Shown in pieces: positions 41,358-50,270 of a stretch of DNA of 64,000 nt (the first letter of the stretch is position 1; every line of letters starts with the position of its first letter). The DNA comes from Anaerolineae bacterium (lineage in GTDB: Bacteria; Chloroflexota; Anaerolineae; Aggregatilineales; Phototrophicaceae): the NCBI GenBank assembly GCA_017303635.1, contig JAFLCG010000007.1, positions 124,001 through 188,000 on the forward strand, written 5' to 3'. The translations under genes were made by a program, and so were the position numbers. The notes below the pieces were generated by a model, which saw only the letters and a list, made by a program, of their open reading frames with translations, was not told the DNA's origin and made no database searches.

Positions 41358-43217
41358 ATGCTCCACTGGACTGCTGCGCTCCACCACGACGGTTCTTCCC
41401 TGTATGTTTCCAATTTCCATCCGGCGCTCGGTCAGACCGTGCGGGTCCGTCTGCGCGGGCCGGTCAACGCGCCGATTCGCTCGGTCTGGCTGCGGACAGC
41501 ACCCGATGGCGAAGAACACATCGCGGAGATGAAGCCGGATGGTCAGCAGGGCATCAGCCGTTATTGGGCCGGGGACATTCTGGTGTCGATGCCGCGTATG
41601 ACCTATCGCTTTAAGCTGCTCACGGATGAAGGCGCCTACTGGGTGACCGGCTTGGGAGTCAGCCGGGCGGATAGCCCGGATAGCTTCGACTTCAAGCTGA
41701 TTGCCGGGTTCCGTGCGCCGCTGTGGGCAACGAAGCAGGTCTTCTACCAAATTTTCCCCGACCGCTTCCACAATGGCGATCCCTCCAACGATGTACCGGA
41801 GGGACTGGCATGGGGCCACAAAGGCCACCTGACTCAACGGCGGGCATGGGGCGCACCGCCTTTGCCCTGGGCAGAGGCAGGCAGTCAAGACTACTACGGT
41901 GGTGATTTACCGGGCATCACACAAAAGCTGGATTATCTGACTGATCTGGGTGTGACGGCGTTGTTCCTCAACCCGATCTTCACCGCCTACAGCAACCATC
42001 GTTATGATATTGCTGATTACCATCATGTCGATCCGCACCTGGGTGGAGATGCGGCGCTGGCGGACCTGCGCCGAGCGCTGGATGCACGCGGTATGAAGCT
42101 CATTCTGGATGTGACCCCCAATCACTGTGGCTGGAAAAATGAGTGGTTCACGGCCGCACAACATGATCCGAAAGCACCCAGTGCCGATTACTTCACATTT
42201 CGTCAACGCCCCGACCAGTATGAAAGCTGGCTAGGCCATCCTACCCTGCCCAAGCTCAATTACCAGAGCGAACGGCTGCGCGATGCCATGTACCGCAAGC
42301 CCGAGTCAGTTATGCAGAAGTGGCTGGCAGAACCGTATCGTGCCGATGGCTGGCGGCTGGATGTTGCCAACATGACTGCCCGTCAGGGGACTGTGCAGCT
42401 TGCTCATGACGTGTGGAAAGAGATGCGCCGAGCGCTCAAGGCCCGCTACCCGGCTTCGTATGTCTTTGGCGAGAACTTCTTCGATGGTACGCCACATCTA
42501 CAAGGCGATGAACTCGATGCGGTGATGAACTATCAGGGCTTTACGATTCCGCTCTGGGGATGGCTCCAAAATACCGCCGACGAGTCCTCGGTCTGGGCGC
42601 GCTGGGTGGATCCATTCCCGCTGCCCGCCGAGGCGCTGGCCGAGCAGTGGGCGCGCTTCCGGGCGATGATCCCCTGGGCGATCACGCAGCAGCAATTCAA
42701 CCTGCTGGGCTGCCATGATACACCGCGCATTCGCTGGCTGCTGAAAGGTGACCGGCAGCGCGTCAAACTGGCGACGACGCTGTTGATGACCTTCCCTGGC
42801 GTCCCAAGTATCTACTACGGTGACGAGATCGGGCTAGATGGCGGCGCTGACCCGGACAATCGGCGCTGTATGCCCTGGGATGACTCGCAATGGGATAAAG
42901 ACCTGCGAGCGCATCACCAGCATTTGATCGCACTGCGGAAGACGGCTCCGGCCCTGCTGGAAGGCGGCTTCCAGATGCTCTATGCCCAGGGGAGTACGCT
43001 GGCCTACCTGCGCGAGTCCACCGATCAACGCCTGTTGGTGATTGGTCAGCGCGGACCGGATGCGCTGATTAATGTACGTATCCCCGTCTGGCACGGGGGC
43101 TATGCTGATGGATCTGTACTGAACGATCTGCTGGGCGCAGGTCAATTCCGGGTGGTGGACGGCGCACTGGTGATTGAACAACTCCCGGCAGGGGCGGCAC
43201 TGGTGCTGGCGGGGTAA
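41358..43217 (+). CDS. GH13 neopullulanase/maltodextrin glucosidase-like enzyme
   Basis: A 619-residue alpha-amylase family enzyme. The start is taken at ATG 41358 (MLHWTAALHHDGSSLYVSN), since upstream codons lie in heptamer repeat DNA. An N-terminal beta domain (1-125) precedes the barrel. Region II, DGWRLDVAN, carries the nucleophile Asp335. Glu372 in VFGENFF is the acid/base, and Asp454 in GCHDTPR the third residue. QIFPDRFHNGDPSND and DVTPNHCGWKNEWF match the neopullulanase/cyclomaltodextrinase group. No signal peptide, so it acts on cytoplasmic maltodextrins, fitting the glycogen genes at 0.7-10 kb. Confidence 0.92.
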   Translation: MLHWTAALHHDGSSLYVSNFHPALGQTVRVRLRGPVNAPIRSVWLRTAPDGEEHIAEMKPDGQQGISRYWAGDILVSMPRMTYRFKLLTDEGAYWVTGLGVSRADSPDSFDFKLIAGFRAPLWATKQVFYQIFPDRFHNGDPSNDVPEGLAWGHKGHLTQRRAWGAPPLPWAEAGSQDYYGGDLPGITQKLDYLTDLGVTALFLNPIFTAYSNHRYDIADYHHVDPHLGGDAALADLRRALDARGMKLILDVTPNHCGWKNEWFTAAQHDPKAPSADYFTFRQRPDQYESWLGHPTLPKLNYQSERLRDAMYRKPESVMQKWLAEPYRADGWRLDVANMTARQGTVQLAHDVWKEMRRALKARYPASYVFGENFFDGTPHLQGDELDAVMNYQGFTIPLWGWLQNTADESSVWARWVDPFPLPAEALAEQWARFRAMIPWAITQQQFNLLGCHDTPRIRWLLKGDRQRVKLATTLLMTFPGVPSIYYGDEIGLDGGADPDNRRCMPWDDSQWDKDLRAHHQHLIALRKTAPALLEGGFQMLYAQGSTLAYLRESTDQRLLVIGQRGPDALINVRIPVWHGGYADGSVLNDLLGAGQFRVVDGALVIEQLPAGAALVLAG

Positions 43218-43300
43218 ACAACTTCCCCCGCCCCAAGACCCGTTGCCTCCGCTATAATCGCCCGACTGATTGAGCTTCGTTTCACAATCGAGGGCAGATT

Positions 43301-44743
43301 ATGGCGCAGCAGGCCGTCACACCACAGTCGGTGGACTTCAGCAAATGGTATAACGAGATCGTCTACAAAGCCGATCTGGCGGATCAGTCCCCGGTGCGCG
43401 GCTGCCTCATCATCAAGCCGTATGGCTATGAACTTTGGGAGGCAATCCGCGATGGACTCGACCGGCGCTTTAAGGCGACCGGGCATCGCAACGCTTACTT
43501 TCCCCTGTTCATCCCGGAGAGCTTCCTCAAAAAAGAAGCCGAGCATGTCGAAGGCTTCAGCCCGGAACTGGCGGTTGTCACAGTTGCCGGGGGTGAGGAA
43601 CTGGCCGAACCACTGGTCGTGCGCCCGACTTCCGAAACCATCATCATGGCGGCCTTCCGCGAGTGGATTCAGTCCTACCGCGATCTGCCGCTGCTGATTA
43701 ACCAGTGGGCCAATGTCGTCCGCTGGGAACTGCGAACCCGCCCTTTCCTCCGCACGACCGAATTCCTCTGGCAAGAAGGTCACACCGCTCACGCCACCTT
43801 CGAGGATGCCGAAGCGGAAACGATGCAGATGCTCAACGTCTATGCTGATCTGTGCATCAACGATGCGGCCGTGCCGGTCATCCGCGGCAAAAAGAGCGAC
43901 CGCGAAAAGTTCGCCGGAGCGATGCATACTTACACGGTTGAGGCCATGATGGGCGACAAGAAAGCCCTCCAATCCGGCACCAGCCATAACCTGGGGCAAA
44001 ACTTCGCCAAGGCCTTCGATATCAAGTACCTGGACGAGGCGAATGTCCTGCAACATGTCTGGACAACTTCCTGGGGTATGAGTACCCGCATGGTTGGCTG
44101 TGTGGTCATGGCACATGGCGATGATAAAGGGCTGCGCCTGCCGCCGAAAATTGCACCGTATCAGGTCGTCATCGTCCCGATTTATAAGTCCGACGAAGAA
44201 AAATCTGCCGTCTTGGGGACAGTGGAGCGTATCAGCGGGCAACTCGCTGAGGCGGGCATCCGTTTCCATGTGGATCGTCGCGAAGGCCAGTCTCCGGGCT
44301 TTAAGTACAACGACTGGGAAATGCGCGGTGTACCGGTGCGTATGGAGATTGGCCCGAAGGACGTGGAGAAAAACAGCGCCGCGCTCGCCCGCCGGGATGT
44401 GCCGGGCAAAGAAGGCAAGCAATTTGTTCCTCAGGATGGGATCGTGCAGGCGGTCAAGGGCTTGCTGAATGCTGTGCAGGCCAATATGCTCCAGCAGGCG
44501 ACCGCTTTCCGCGATGCCAACATCCATGATGTCAAGAATTACGATGAACTCAAGCAAGTCATCGAAGCCGGTGGCTGGGCGCGGGGCTGGTGGGCTGGCT
44601 CCGGCGCGGATGAAGGCAAAATTAAGGAAGAAACGGCTGCAACCATCCGGTGCTTCCCGTTCGATCAACCTGGTGGCAACGGCCCCTGCCTCTACACCGG
44701 GGAAAAAGCCGAGCGCGTCGCCCTGTTCGCCCGCGCATATTGA
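43301..44743 (+). CDS. proS: Prolyl-tRNA synthetase, short (archaeal/eukaryotic-like) type
   Basis: A 480-residue class II aminoacyl-tRNA synthetase. It shows FSKWYNEIVYKADLADQSPVRGC, motif 1 around YGYELWEAIRDGLDRRFKATGHRNAYFPLFIPES, motif 2 (WANVVRWELRTRPFLRTTEFLWQEGHTAHATFEDA) and motif 3 (TSWGMSTRMVGCVVMAHGDDKG). An anticodon-binding domain and a C-terminal Zn-like domain complete it. The editing (INS) domain of long bacterial ProRS is absent. A separate YbaK-type deacylase is encoded at 56238, which could proofread Cys-tRNA(Pro). Confidence 0.95.
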   Translation: MAQQAVTPQSVDFSKWYNEIVYKADLADQSPVRGCLIIKPYGYELWEAIRDGLDRRFKATGHRNAYFPLFIPESFLKKEAEHVEGFSPELAVVTVAGGEELAEPLVVRPTSETIIMAAFREWIQSYRDLPLLINQWANVVRWELRTRPFLRTTEFLWQEGHTAHATFEDAEAETMQMLNVYADLCINDAAVPVIRGKKSDREKFAGAMHTYTVEAMMGDKKALQSGTSHNLGQNFAKAFDIKYLDEANVLQHVWTTSWGMSTRMVGCVVMAHGDDKGLRLPPKIAPYQVVIVPIYKSDEEKSAVLGTVERISGQLAEAGIRFHVDRREGQSPGFKYNDWEMRGVPVRMEIGPKDVEKNSAALARRDVPGKEGKQFVPQDGIVQAVKGLLNAVQANMLQQATAFRDANIHDVKNYDELKQVIEAGGWARGWWAGSGADEGKIKEETAATIRCFPFDQPGGNGPCLYTGEKAERVALFARAY

Positions 44744-44753
44744 TCGAAGTTCC

Positions 44754-44787
44754 GGAGGGCTGAGGGAATAGTGTTCCTCAGCCCTCC
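44754..44787 (+). terminator. Terminator-like hairpin after proS
   Basis: Stem GGAGGGCTGAGG / CCTCAGCCCTCC with a 10-nt loop, 10 nt after the stop, followed by ATTGTAGTTATT. Confidence 0.8.
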
Positions 44788-45104
44788 ATTGTAGTTATTA
44801 CAAAACGTTCATTACCTGCGCTTAACATATTGAATCTATAATGACTTTGGGATGTGTTCCAAAGCCTTAGTACCAGCCTCGGCGGAAGGCGGTAGGGTAA
44901 GGATATAGCCATTTCTAACACAAATTCGATAGTAAATAATGTATACTTAGGGCTTCGGAACCTCTGGTCAATGTAAACATGGAAGGAGTAGACCGCATTC
45001 ACTATAGTGAAGATGTGGAAGCGTTTCCAAAAAGTACCCTTGTTTGACGCTCACCTCAGCGGACTGGACGGTTTTTCCACCATCCGCATTTTCAGGAAAG
45101 ATTT
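44788..45104. other. Leader region of the double-NYN gene
   Basis: About 320 bp without a gene. It holds three inverted repeats (44845-44864, 44998-45011, 45016-45029) and the ribosome-binding site AGGAAAG directly before ATG 45105. AT-rich, probably promoter DNA. Confidence 0.5.
44998..45029. promoter_or_regulatory. Two adjacent palindromic operator candidates
   Basis: TTCACTATAGTGAA (44998-45011) is a perfect 14-bp palindrome. TGGAAGCGTTTCCA (45016-45029) has one mismatched pair and a CG centre, like LacI/CcpA-family operators. Both lie 75-107 bp before the NYN gene. Confidence 0.5.
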
Positions 45105-47234
45105 ATGGCCGCATACTTGATTGTAGATGTAGACGATTTACTCCACCGTTTTTCGAGCCGGGGTATCAACGTCGATTTGCAGGAATTAGCTGTAGGATTG
45201 CGTGGAGGAGCGGCGCTGGCCGCAGGCCTCTTCAGCGCGGATAGCCTCAAGGCGGTGGCAGTTTCCAATTGGGGGATTCACGGCAGTGCCGCTGCTAACT
45301 ACCAGCGCATGTTCCGGGCGGCAGGTTATGATGTCTTTGACATGCCCCGCCGTGACCAATTGGCGGACGCGCTCATCGTCCACTACTTCTCCTTCGACCC
45401 TGATCCAGTCGATGAACTGATCCTCGCCACCAGCAGCAGCGATTTAATCCCGCTGGTGCGCCGGATCAAGACGACGCGGAATGCCCGCGTCCGCATCTGG
45501 GGTTCGGAGAACATCGTGCAGGGGACGGACTTCGCCAATGAAGTCATTTTCCAGCCGCTGGAGACTCTGCTCGGCATCCAGACCAAAAACGTAGCGGTGT
45601 ACATCGACTTTGAGAACATCGCCATCAGCCTGAACGAGCAGGGATTTGTGGTCAACCTTGACCACTTGATCGACCGCTTTGTCTCTCAGGCCAAAGCCTA
45701 TGGACAGGTCGTCCGCATGAGCGCTTATGCGCCGTGGGGGCAACGCGGTAGCCTGCCGCCGCTGGTCGACAACAGCGGGCGAGAAGTGGCAGATGATGCA
45801 CCGAGCCGCCTGCTCATGGCCAACATCGACCCTGTCTTCAACCTCCCTGGCAAAAACAGCGCTGACATGCGGATCGCCCGCGATGTCATCACCGATGCTA
45901 CCCACTCGGATAGCGCCGATGTCGTCATCCTCGCCAGCGGCGATCGGGACTTCAACCAGGTACTCAATGCGCTGCGAGCGCGGAACATCACGGTGATCGT
46001 GTGGGGGGTACGCGGCAGCACCAGCCGGATGTTAGCAAATAACCCCGGCGTGCAAGTGGAATACATCGAAGATTTCACCGACCTGCAAACCCACCAGTCC
46101 CTGAGCATCGCTTCAGTTTCCGAGTCGACCGATACGGCGGCTTTCACGCCGTCGCAGTGGTCGAGCGTCATCATCCAATTCGACCGACTGGGGACGCGCC
46201 TGAGCAGTGAAATTCTGTCGGTGCGCCAGTTGGTGGAGCAGTTACAGGAAGTCGGTGCGGTCATCTCCCGCGCGCGGGGCGAAGACCTGGTTTCACAGGC
46301 TATGTCCCTGGGACTGCTCAAGGCCATGGCTGGCAACGGGATGGTTGCGCTGGCCTCCAGTCATCCGATTGTCGAAAAGACCCGCCTCATCCGCGACCGC
46401 GTGACAGTGCGGGTGGCGAACACCCTACAGGTGCGCGGCTGGGAATACGTTAACTACGGCTTCCTGCTCAAGGGGCTGGCGATGGATCGTGATCTCGACC
46501 GCCCAGGCCTGAATTACAGTGACCAGTGGCGCTCGGAATGGATTGACTGCCTGGTACGGGAGCAAGTGCTGGAACGCCAGCTCATTCCGCACCGGCATAA
46601 CCCAGATGACCTGGTGCCGGTCATCAAGCTGCATGATGACGTCGATCAGTTTGACGTGATGCCAAACCTGCCGCCACTGACTGAAGAAATGCCGGACTGG
46701 ACCGGGATTTCGATGATGGAACTCAACGAACTCCACCCAGAAACTGCGGATATGGTGCGGCGCATCATCGTCAGCGTGGAGCAGTTCACCAGCTTCCGTA
46801 ACTTCACCTGGTGCCCGCTGGGCAGCCTGCACCGCCGTCTGCGCTTGTTTGATAGCGGCATGTCCTTCCAGCGAGCGGTCGAATACCTTAAGGAAAATGG
46901 AGCTGCCGCGATTTCCGAGTACAGCAATCCGCAGAGTGAGTTCCTGACCAAAGGTATTTCCCTGACCATGAACTCCGAAATCGTGCAGGATGTGATTCAG
47001 GAGCGCGACTCGTTCGTTCGCCTGCTGCTGACTCTTTACGAACGCAATATCCCGATCAGTGACAGTGGCGTGCGTTCGGCGGATTCCCGCTCAGACTGGA
47101 ACCTGCCGTTCTGGTTCAGCCTGATGGAAACCGAAAATGTCCTGAACGGCGTGCCAGGTCGCGCCGGTCAGTACAGCCTGTTCCGCACGCATCATACCGT
47201 CAATCTGGTGGCCGAGGCGATGAAGGCTCGATGA
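45105..47234 (+). CDS. Double NYN-domain (PIN-like) protein
   Basis: A 709-residue protein with two NYN domains. The first (1-150) begins YLIVDVDDLLHRF but carries TSSSDL where SGDxDF is expected, so it looks degenerate. The second (about 160-335) is intact: AVYIDFENIAISL, NSADMRIARDVITDA and VVILASGDRDFNQVL supply the acidic residues of a metal-dependent RNase site. The remaining 370 residues have several helical wHTH-like segments and no motif I can name. The ATG has AGGAAAG five bases upstream. It overlaps the next gene by 4 nt. RNase activity is a family-level inference. Confidence 0.85.
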   Translation: MAAYLIVDVDDLLHRFSSRGINVDLQELAVGLRGGAALAAGLFSADSLKAVAVSNWGIHGSAAANYQRMFRAAGYDVFDMPRRDQLADALIVHYFSFDPDPVDELILATSSSDLIPLVRRIKTTRNARVRIWGSENIVQGTDFANEVIFQPLETLLGIQTKNVAVYIDFENIAISLNEQGFVVNLDHLIDRFVSQAKAYGQVVRMSAYAPWGQRGSLPPLVDNSGREVADDAPSRLLMANIDPVFNLPGKNSADMRIARDVITDATHSDSADVVILASGDRDFNQVLNALRARNITVIVWGVRGSTSRMLANNPGVQVEYIEDFTDLQTHQSLSIASVSESTDTAAFTPSQWSSVIIQFDRLGTRLSSEILSVRQLVEQLQEVGAVISRARGEDLVSQAMSLGLLKAMAGNGMVALASSHPIVEKTRLIRDRVTVRVANTLQVRGWEYVNYGFLLKGLAMDRDLDRPGLNYSDQWRSEWIDCLVREQVLERQLIPHRHNPDDLVPVIKLHDDVDQFDVMPNLPPLTEEMPDWTGISMMELNELHPETADMVRRIIVSVEQFTSFRNFTWCPLGSLHRRLRLFDSGMSFQRAVEYLKENGAAAISEYSNPQSEFLTKGISLTMNSEIVQDVIQERDSFVRLLLTLYERNIPISDSGVRSADSRSDWNLPFWFSLMETENVLNGVPGRAGQYSLFRTHHTVNLVAEAMKAR

Positions 47235-48244
47235 CCCTTCCGTCAGTCATGCAGGCGGTGGTCGTCCAGCGATATGAGCCAGGACTATCAGGTCTGATCG
47301 TTCAGCGCTTACCTGTTCCACAACCCGGCCCAGGTCAGGTGCTGGTGCAGATGCGTGCCGCCCCCATCAACCCCTCAGATATGATGTTTGTGCAGGGCCT
47401 CTATGGCTTTACCAAGCCGGCTCCTGTGGTTGCAGGATTTGAAGGCGCTGGCGTGGTGGTCGCCGTAGGGCCTGGTCTGCTGCCCCGCTTCTGGCAGGGT
47501 CGCCGCGTGACCGTAGCAGTGCAGAACACAGGCGATGGTACCTGGGCCGAATACGTTTGTGTACCGGCTTTACGGGCGCTGCCTGTGCCCGACTCCCTCA
47601 GTGATGAGCAGGCTGCTATGCTGCTGGTCAATCCACTGTCGGCCTATGCCATGATTGACCTCGCCCGCAAAGCGGGTGTCAAAACGATCTTGCAGACTGC
47701 CGCTGGCAGTGCGCTGGGGCGGATGCTCTGGCGGTTAGGGCAGCGCTGCGGAATTGAGGTGGCGGGCATCGTCCGCCGAACTGAACAACAGGCCGAACTC
47801 CAGCAATTGGGGATGCGCCACCTGCTCAATAGCAGCGACCCAGACTTTCCACAACAACTCAAAGAGACCTGTGACAAATTATCCATTCGGCTGGCTTATG
47901 ATGCGGTAGGCGGTGAGTTGACTCAGCAGTTGGCTGCGGCCCTGCAACCCGGCGCCATCATCAAAGTCTATGGGGCGCTGGCGATGCAAGCAGCAGCCGT
48001 TAACCCGGCGGATTTAATCTTCCGCAAGATCCGGGTAGAGGGCTTTTGGCTTTCGACCTGGATTGACCAAGTCGGGTTACCCGGTACGGTGCTGGCCTTC
48101 CGCCAGGTGACGCGACTGGTTGCCTCTGAACTCAGCTCAACTGTCCGCGCTCGCTATCCCATTCACCAGGCGATTGATGCGCTGCATGCCTACGACGCGC
48201 AGATGTCCGGTGGTAAGCTTTTGCTGGTACCAGGTACTCCCTGA
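47231..48244 (+). CDS. MDR-family NAD(P)H-dependent oxidoreductase (quinone/enoyl reductase-like)
   Basis: A 337-residue medium-chain dehydrogenase/reductase. A GroES-like N-terminal domain shows MRAAPINPSDMMFVQGLYGFTKPAPVVAGFEGAGVVVAVG and the zinc ligands of ADHs are not evident. The Rossmann domain shows ILQTAAGSALGRMLWRLGQRCGIEVAGIVRR and LAYDAVGGELTQQLAAAL. It resembles quinone oxidoreductases and mitochondrial-type enoyl reductases (ETR). ATGA overlap with the NYN gene implies translational coupling, an unexpected pairing. Confidence 0.88.
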   Translation: MTLPSVMQAVVVQRYEPGLSGLIVQRLPVPQPGPGQVLVQMRAAPINPSDMMFVQGLYGFTKPAPVVAGFEGAGVVVAVGPGLLPRFWQGRRVTVAVQNTGDGTWAEYVCVPALRALPVPDSLSDEQAAMLLVNPLSAYAMIDLARKAGVKTILQTAAGSALGRMLWRLGQRCGIEVAGIVRRTEQQAELQQLGMRHLLNSSDPDFPQQLKETCDKLSIRLAYDAVGGELTQQLAAALQPGAIIKVYGALAMQAAAVNPADLIFRKIRVEGFWLSTWIDQVGLPGTVLAFRQVTRLVASELSSTVRARYPIHQAIDALHAYDAQMSGGKLLLVPGTP

Positions 48245-48276
48245 CACCTCTCCTCCTCTGGCTGGAGCGTTAATGG

Positions 48277-49464
48277 TCAGGATGCGCTTTCCACACTCAG
48301 CATGAACTGCCGCACTTCGTCCAGAACACTCAACGCCAGCAGATTCTGCAGTGTCACGCCGTAGAATGCCTCATTGCCACCCGTAAACTTGATGAACCCA
48401 AAGCCGCTGTTCTTCAGATGAATTTGATCGACATCAAGACCATAGTCTGGCAGGATGCGGGCTGCCAGCCATAGATTAACTACTGGTACCCGCTTCTCCG
48501 CCGCTACCTCAGTGACCGCTAGATTCAGGTTGACCGCCTGCGGCCAGAGTTCCGCCTGAGGGTTGTAACTGAAGGTAAAAAGTACCGGGATCACACCAGC
48601 AGCCAGCGACTCAGCGACAATTCGGCGTAGTTGCCCGGCGAACGTGACTTCATCTACGTGCATGACATCATTTCCGCCAAACATGATCAGCGCTACCGAG
48701 GGACGCTTAAGGCGGTATTCACAGACCAACGGCGTCTCATTCGGCTGGCAAACGGATTTATCCGCCCAGAAGGGATCAAAGATGACCAGCGTTGTGAGGC
48801 CAACGCGCGCAGCAGCACTGGATTGAGCAGCAGAGTTACGGAACCAATCGACCGTTGGCAGCAGATAGCGGTAGGCTCCTAGTTCGATCTGATCGCTCCC
48901 CAACGGCTGCAGATACTGCTCGTTGGCAACGGTGCTATCGCCCACCTTGGTGACTCCATGCGGATCGTTGCCGAGTGCCGCACCCTGCTGCACAACCGCA
49001 GTCATTGCCGGATCAATCTGCGGGATGACCGGCACCCTCAGCAATCGCTGGAGCGACTCGCTGGGTTCATTGATGAGGTCCGCGTCTGCTAACGATGTGT
49101 TAACCGGCACTGTTCCGAAGTCCAGGGCCGGATCCAGGTTGAGATACGCGGAGATCACCCAGCCATCCATGACTACGTTGCCTTGATCAAATCGCTGGAG
49201 CCGCACCCAGGTACCAGTGGCATTACGCTCGACGATGACCGCCGGAACACCTGCATTCAATGGCGCAACTTGTTGAAAAGTAGTTCCTGGGCCGGCATAA
49301 ACGACTACACGCTGATAAGCGGTGGTGTTCAGGGCCGGGTTGGGCGTAGGGGTGTTGGTCGCAAAGATGGACGCAGGTGGGGTGGGAGTTACATCCTGGC
49401 CAGTGACAATCAGCATAGGCAGGCAGCAAAGCAGCAGGCAAAGGATCAGGCGGCGATGGTTCAT
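48277..49464 (-). CDS. Secreted SGNH/GDSL hydrolase-like protein with SH3 domain
   Basis: A 395-residue protein from ATG 49464. A signal peptide (LILCLLLCCLPMLIVTGQD) and Pro/Thr linker lead to an SH3-like domain (about 50-120, RVVVYAGPGTTFQQVAPLNAG and TWVRLQRF). An SGNH hydrolase domain follows, with KVGDSTV (Ser in block I), MFGGNDV (block III) and DQIHL (block V). Likely an extracellular esterase acting on wall or polysaccharide acyl groups; the SH3 domain would bind the wall. Convergent with the oxidoreductase gene. Confidence 0.8.
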   Translation of the reverse strand: MNHRRLILCLLLCCLPMLIVTGQDVTPTPPASIFATNTPTPNPALNTTAYQRVVVYAGPGTTFQQVAPLNAGVPAVIVERNATGTWVRLQRFDQGNVVMDGWVISAYLNLDPALDFGTVPVNTSLADADLINEPSESLQRLLRVPVIPQIDPAMTAVVQQGAALGNDPHGVTKVGDSTVANEQYLQPLGSDQIELGAYRYLLPTVDWFRNSAAQSSAAARVGLTTLVIFDPFWADKSVCQPNETPLVCEYRLKRPSVALIMFGGNDVMHVDEVTFAGQLRRIVAESLAAGVIPVLFTFSYNPQAELWPQAVNLNLAVTEVAAEKRVPVVNLWLAARILPDYGLDVDQIHLKNSGFGFIKFTGGNEAFYGVTLQNLLALSVLDEVRQFMLSVESAS

Positions 49465-49552
49465 CTTCAATAGTCCGTCCACGCTCACTCACAAATTCTC
49501 AGATCATTATAGCGATACCTAGCCAGAAACTGGTCTCTGGCCCAAGCTCGCT

Positions 49553-49578
49553 TTGATACCTTTACGAATCCTTGATAC
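49553..49578 (+). promoter_or_regulatory. TTGATAC repeat site upstream of the Usp-like gene
   Basis: TTGATAC occurs at 49553-49559 and 49572-49578, about 85-110 bp before the Usp-like start. The same heptamer is at 50165 and 54521, in the promoter regions of the transporter and kinase genes. Confidence 0.55.
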
Positions 49579-49662
49579 TGATCGTTATTCTCTTGTTCCT
49601 ATCTTGACGAACCCCGACATACAGTGAAAGCAGAACGCAATCCCTGGAGAAAGGTCACTACG

Positions 49663-50148
49663 ATGACGATTCTGATTCAATTATCTGACTACTCATGGAC
49701 GGTTCAAGCGTTGCATTTGGCCTGCTCGATGGCCCGCAGCCAGCATGAGACCGTGACTCTGCTGCGTCTGATGCGAGTGCGGCATATCAGCTACCTTGGT
49801 TCAGCATTTGGACGTACCCCAATTACCGATCAGGAAATGGGTGAACTCCTCAGCTACCAGGATACTGCAGAGGATTACGGTGTTGAGCTTGAGTTAGAAC
49901 AAATGCAATGCCTGAACTGCATAGATGCAATTGCGGAAGCGGCTAGCATCCTAAGCGCTACGGCGGTATTTGCCCGTGTGCCCTCCAGTATGATTCCCTT
50001 CTGGCATGACCTGATGGAAGCGCGGCTTCAGTACCGTTTGTGGCGGGCCGGGCGTAGCCTTTACACTCTGCAGCCTAATCCCAGCACTGACCAGGTTGCA
50101 GGTATCCATGTCAAGGCGTCTCAGGATGCTCTGGCCAGGACTATCTAG
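49663..50148 (+). CDS. Small universal-stress-like protein
   Basis: A 161-residue protein from ATG 49663, which has GAGAAAGG eight bases upstream. MTILIQLSDYSWTVQALHLACSMARSQHETVTLLRLMRV resembles the first strand and helix of Usp (HUP-fold) domains. EAASILSATAVFARVPSS fits the later strand region. The ATP-binding Gly/Ser loop of classical Usp is not evident. In KdpD a Usp domain is fused to the sensor; here this gene is separate and shares a promoter motif with the KdpD-like kinase. Function as the missing Usp module is my inference. Confidence 0.6.
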   Translation: MTILIQLSDYSWTVQALHLACSMARSQHETVTLLRLMRVRHISYLGSAFGRTPITDQEMGELLSYQDTAEDYGVELELEQMQCLNCIDAIAEAASILSATAVFARVPSSMIPFWHDLMEARLQYRLWRAGRSLYTLQPNPSTDQVAGIHVKASQDALARTI

Positions 50149-50162
50149 ACCAAAACGGGCCA

Positions 50163-50181
50163 TCTTGATACTTTCCTTACG
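50163..50181 (+). promoter_or_regulatory. TTGATAC operator candidate upstream of the KimA-like gene
   Basis: TCTTGATACTTTCCT (50163-50177) is identical to 54519-54533, followed by TTACG in place of the second half-site. It lies about 90-108 bp before ATG 50271. Confidence 0.6.
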
Positions 50182-50270
50182 TGGCCGCTGGAAAAATTTA
50201 TACATTCCTGTCATAAGCTCATTAGTCCCATCCTATACTTGAACGTTGTGAGCACAAGGGGACACCATAA

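Noticed and set aside
50149..50270. ydaO-type c-di-AMP riboswitch before the KimA-like gene
   Set aside because: The leader is only 122 bp and lacks the conserved core segments. The TTGATAC operator motif explains the region better.
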